From the NCBI GenBank assembly GCA_947253995.1, contig CAMYBM010000027.1, forward strand, positions 1 through 5,547: a stretch of DNA of 5,547 bases, written 5' to 3'. Below, in pieces: positions 4,169-5,547 of this stretch; the first letter of the stretch is position 1; each line of letters opens with the position of its first letter. The notes under the pieces are model-generated. The model ran no database searches, was not told where the DNA came from, and worked only from the letters and a program-made list of their open reading frames with translations. Position numbers and translations under genes: made by a program. The stretch is from an uncultured Candidatus Saccharibacteria bacterium (GTDB lineage Bacteria; Patescibacteriota; Saccharimonadia; Saccharimonadales; Saccharimonadaceae).

Positions 4169-5547
4169 ATGCGAGGTTACGAGACAAACAACTTTTGGCA
4201 TAGCGAGAGCCAGCGCCGCGCTGTTATGAATAATTTAATTGACAATGGCGCGTGGCTATTAGATCTAGATGACAATGGCGAAATGGTTCTCACACGTGGT
4301 GATCAGAAGATTAAGGCGAGTGAGGCAGTTAAGGCTAGTCGGTCACGTCAAGCTGAAATTAGCGCAAATGATTCAGCCGTGGAAGATGGTCTTGATAGCG
4401 CGCCTACCACAGTGTTAAAGAGCGACGTCAAAACCAGAGATGAAAATAAAAGCGATGTTGCGGTCGATAGCAAGGCCGATGACGGCTTTGATCCAAGCGC
4501 ATTTGATGTGATTCATCCTGATGAGTACGACGATAAAGCTGATCTGGCAGATGACGATCATGATACCGAAGCTGTTGCAACAGGGAATTGGTTCAGTCGT
4601 GCTTGGGCTGCAATTCGGAATCGTTTTAGTAAGAGCAAATATAACAATTTGGATCGTAAGAACTCGCCACGTTGGCGTAATTGTGTAGCCGCGGGTGTGC
4701 TAGCAATTGCACTATGCTGCGGTGCTGGTGCGGTAGCCAAGCATTACAACGAAACCAAAACGGATGCAGTTGCAGCTAGCCAAGGTCAAGATGGTGAAGC
4801 TTGGGCGGATCAGTTAAATGATGCTAACACGGATGATGGTGTAGAAAAGTCAGCCGCAGATCAAGCGGTTGAAAAAGCAGCTACGGCAATGGGCATTACG
4901 ACTGATCAAGTAAAGGACTTTGCTAATCATTATGGCGTAGATCCGGAAGAACTTGGTACACAGGCTGCTGCTGACAAAATGCGTGATCATATGGGCAACG
5001 TTAACAATTTAAGCGAGCAGCTAAAGGCCAATGGCAACGCTGAAGCTTTTCGAGCAGAATATATTTTTGTTGTATACAATAACCCGCAAGTTCGCGCCCA
5101 GATTGCGGCTGCTTTGGACGAAGATCAGACACCAGATGCTGGGCTTGATGGCATGGAACATGGTGCGGTTGATATGAATCAGAAGCTTGAACGTTACCAG
5201 GCCAATCCAACAGCGCAAGAGGATTTTGAGCGCGTGCGTGATTATATTAAGCGGGCAGTTATTACGGCACGTGAAGCCGTTAGCCGTCGGGCTTACTCTG
5301 TTGGCTATCAGGATCAGCTATTCATTAGCGCCGTGACAGAAGATGATGGCGGCGCTAACCAGTGGATTTATTGCATTGATGACGGCAAGGTGCAAGTTGA
5401 AATCAAAAATTATTGTGCGCAGCTTAATGTTCCGTTGGAGAGTAAACCGGGCAAGGTTGTAACGTATAGTTACGGATCGAACGGCAGAGTGAACGTTGGC
5501 GGCGGCGGTAACCCTACGCCAAACCCTACACCAAAGCCGAACCCTAA
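4169..5547 (+). CDS. Unrecognised single-pass membrane protein with proline-rich tail, 3' end outside the window
   Basis: The frame is open from ATG 4169 to the last base, giving 459 codons plus two bases. It is supported by AAGGAG seven bases upstream and by a promoter. Residues 1-50 look ordered (MRGYETNNFWHSES at the start); about 51-140 are acidic and probably disordered. A basic, aromatic, membrane-proximal stretch (WFSRAWAAIRNRF, 141-153, then Lys/Arg-rich to 170) precedes one hydrophobic segment at 171-190 (NCVAAGVLAIALCCGAGAVA). The positive-inside rule puts the N-terminus in the cytoplasm and residues 191 onward outside. The outer part is Ala-rich and helical to about 380, then beta-like, with two cysteines (402, 416) that could form a disulfide, and ends in Gly4 followed by NPTPNPTPKPNP, a spacer of the kind seen in surface proteins. 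There is no N-terminal signal peptide, so the internal segment acts as signal anchor. No LPXTG or enzyme motif is visible. I do not recognise the family; an envelope or cell-surface role is inferred from architecture. Confidence 0.9.
   Translation, partial: MRGYETNNFWHSESQRRAVMNNLIDNGAWLLDLDDNGEMVLTRGDQKIKASEAVKASRSRQAEISANDSAVEDGLDSAPTTVLKSDVKTRDENKSDVAVDSKADDGFDPSAFDVIHPDEYDDKADLADDDHDTEAVATGNWFSRAWAAIRNRFSKSKYNNLDRKNSPRWRNCVAAGVLAIALCCGAGAVAKHYNETKTDAVAASQGQDGEAWADQLNDANTDDGVEKSAADQAVEKAATAMGITTDQVKDFANHYGVDPEELGTQAAADKMRDHMGNVNNLSEQLKANGNAEAFRAEYIFVVYNNPQVRAQIAAALDEDQTPDAGLDGMEHGAVDMNQKLERYQANPTAQEDFERVRDYIKRAVITAREAVSRRAYSVGYQDQLFISAVTEDDGGANQWIYCIDDGKVQVEIKNYCAQLNVPLESKPGKVVTYSYGSNGRVNVGGGGNPTPNPTPKPNP
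5510..5547 (+). repeat. Start of an NPTP-type proline-rich repeat in coding sequence
   Basis: Two 12-base units, aaccctacgcca (5510-5521) and aaccctacacca (5522-5533), differ by one synonymous base (T codon acg/aca). A degenerate unit follows (aagccg, then aaccctaa at the window edge). They encode NPTP, NPTP and KPNP directly after four glycines. Such tracts serve as extended spacers in surface proteins. The repeat runs out of the window, so its full length is unknown. Confidence 0.78.

Noticed and set aside
5001..5218. Overlapping short reverse-strand frames within the last gene
   Set aside because: They lie opposite a continuous 459-codon frame with promoter and ribosome binding site, and overlap each other; no separate start signals were seen.

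Overview
The window looks like part of a small, streamlined bacterial genome, most likely from the Patescibacteria/CPR and possibly Candidatus Saccharibacteria (TM7). This is inferred from three things: a short translation initiation factor IF-2 of 593 residues without the long N-terminal extension of E. coli IF-2, a four-repeat S1 protein transcribed just ahead of it, and flanking acidic Asp/Ala-rich proteins I cannot assign, one of them an internally anchored membrane protein with an NPTP-type proline tail. Base composition looks moderate and even across the window. All genes are on the + strand and read with TGA as a stop, though the one TGA stop is followed at once by TAG, so code assignment is not independently proven. 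The taxonomic call is moderate in confidence and no marker here proves it.

Layout. Bases 1-987 hold the 3' part of an unrecognised, highly charged, probably soluble protein, followed by a strong hairpin terminator (1013-1050). An extended -10 promoter (TATAAT at 1066-1071) abuts that terminator and should drive a two-gene unit through a roughly 80-base leader: a four-domain ribosomal protein S1 homologue (1161-2204) and, 50 bases on, IF-2 (2255-4036, infB). The gap between them contains a GC-rich inverted repeat directly against the IF-2 ribosome binding site. After IF-2 comes a weak candidate terminator, then a consensus-like promoter (TTGACA, 17-base spacer, TACTAT) bracketed by two short dyads that share the same half-site. 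It leads into a gene open from 4169 to the window end: an N-in, C-out single-pass membrane protein whose visible part ends in a Gly4 and NPTP repeat linker.

How they work together. S1 and IF-2 both act on the 30S subunit during translation initiation, S1 by binding mRNA and IF-2 by recruiting initiator tRNA and promoting subunit joining, so sharing a transcript makes sense. The flanking genes have their own signals (a terminator on one side, a promoter on the other) and are probably separate units. I see no CRISPR array, tRNA, rRNA, insertion sequence or integrase. I found no convincing new defence or mobile system. The best leads are the unassigned envelope protein with its possible operator, the altered tRNA-binding motifs in IF-2, and the hairpin beside the IF-2 ribosome binding site.
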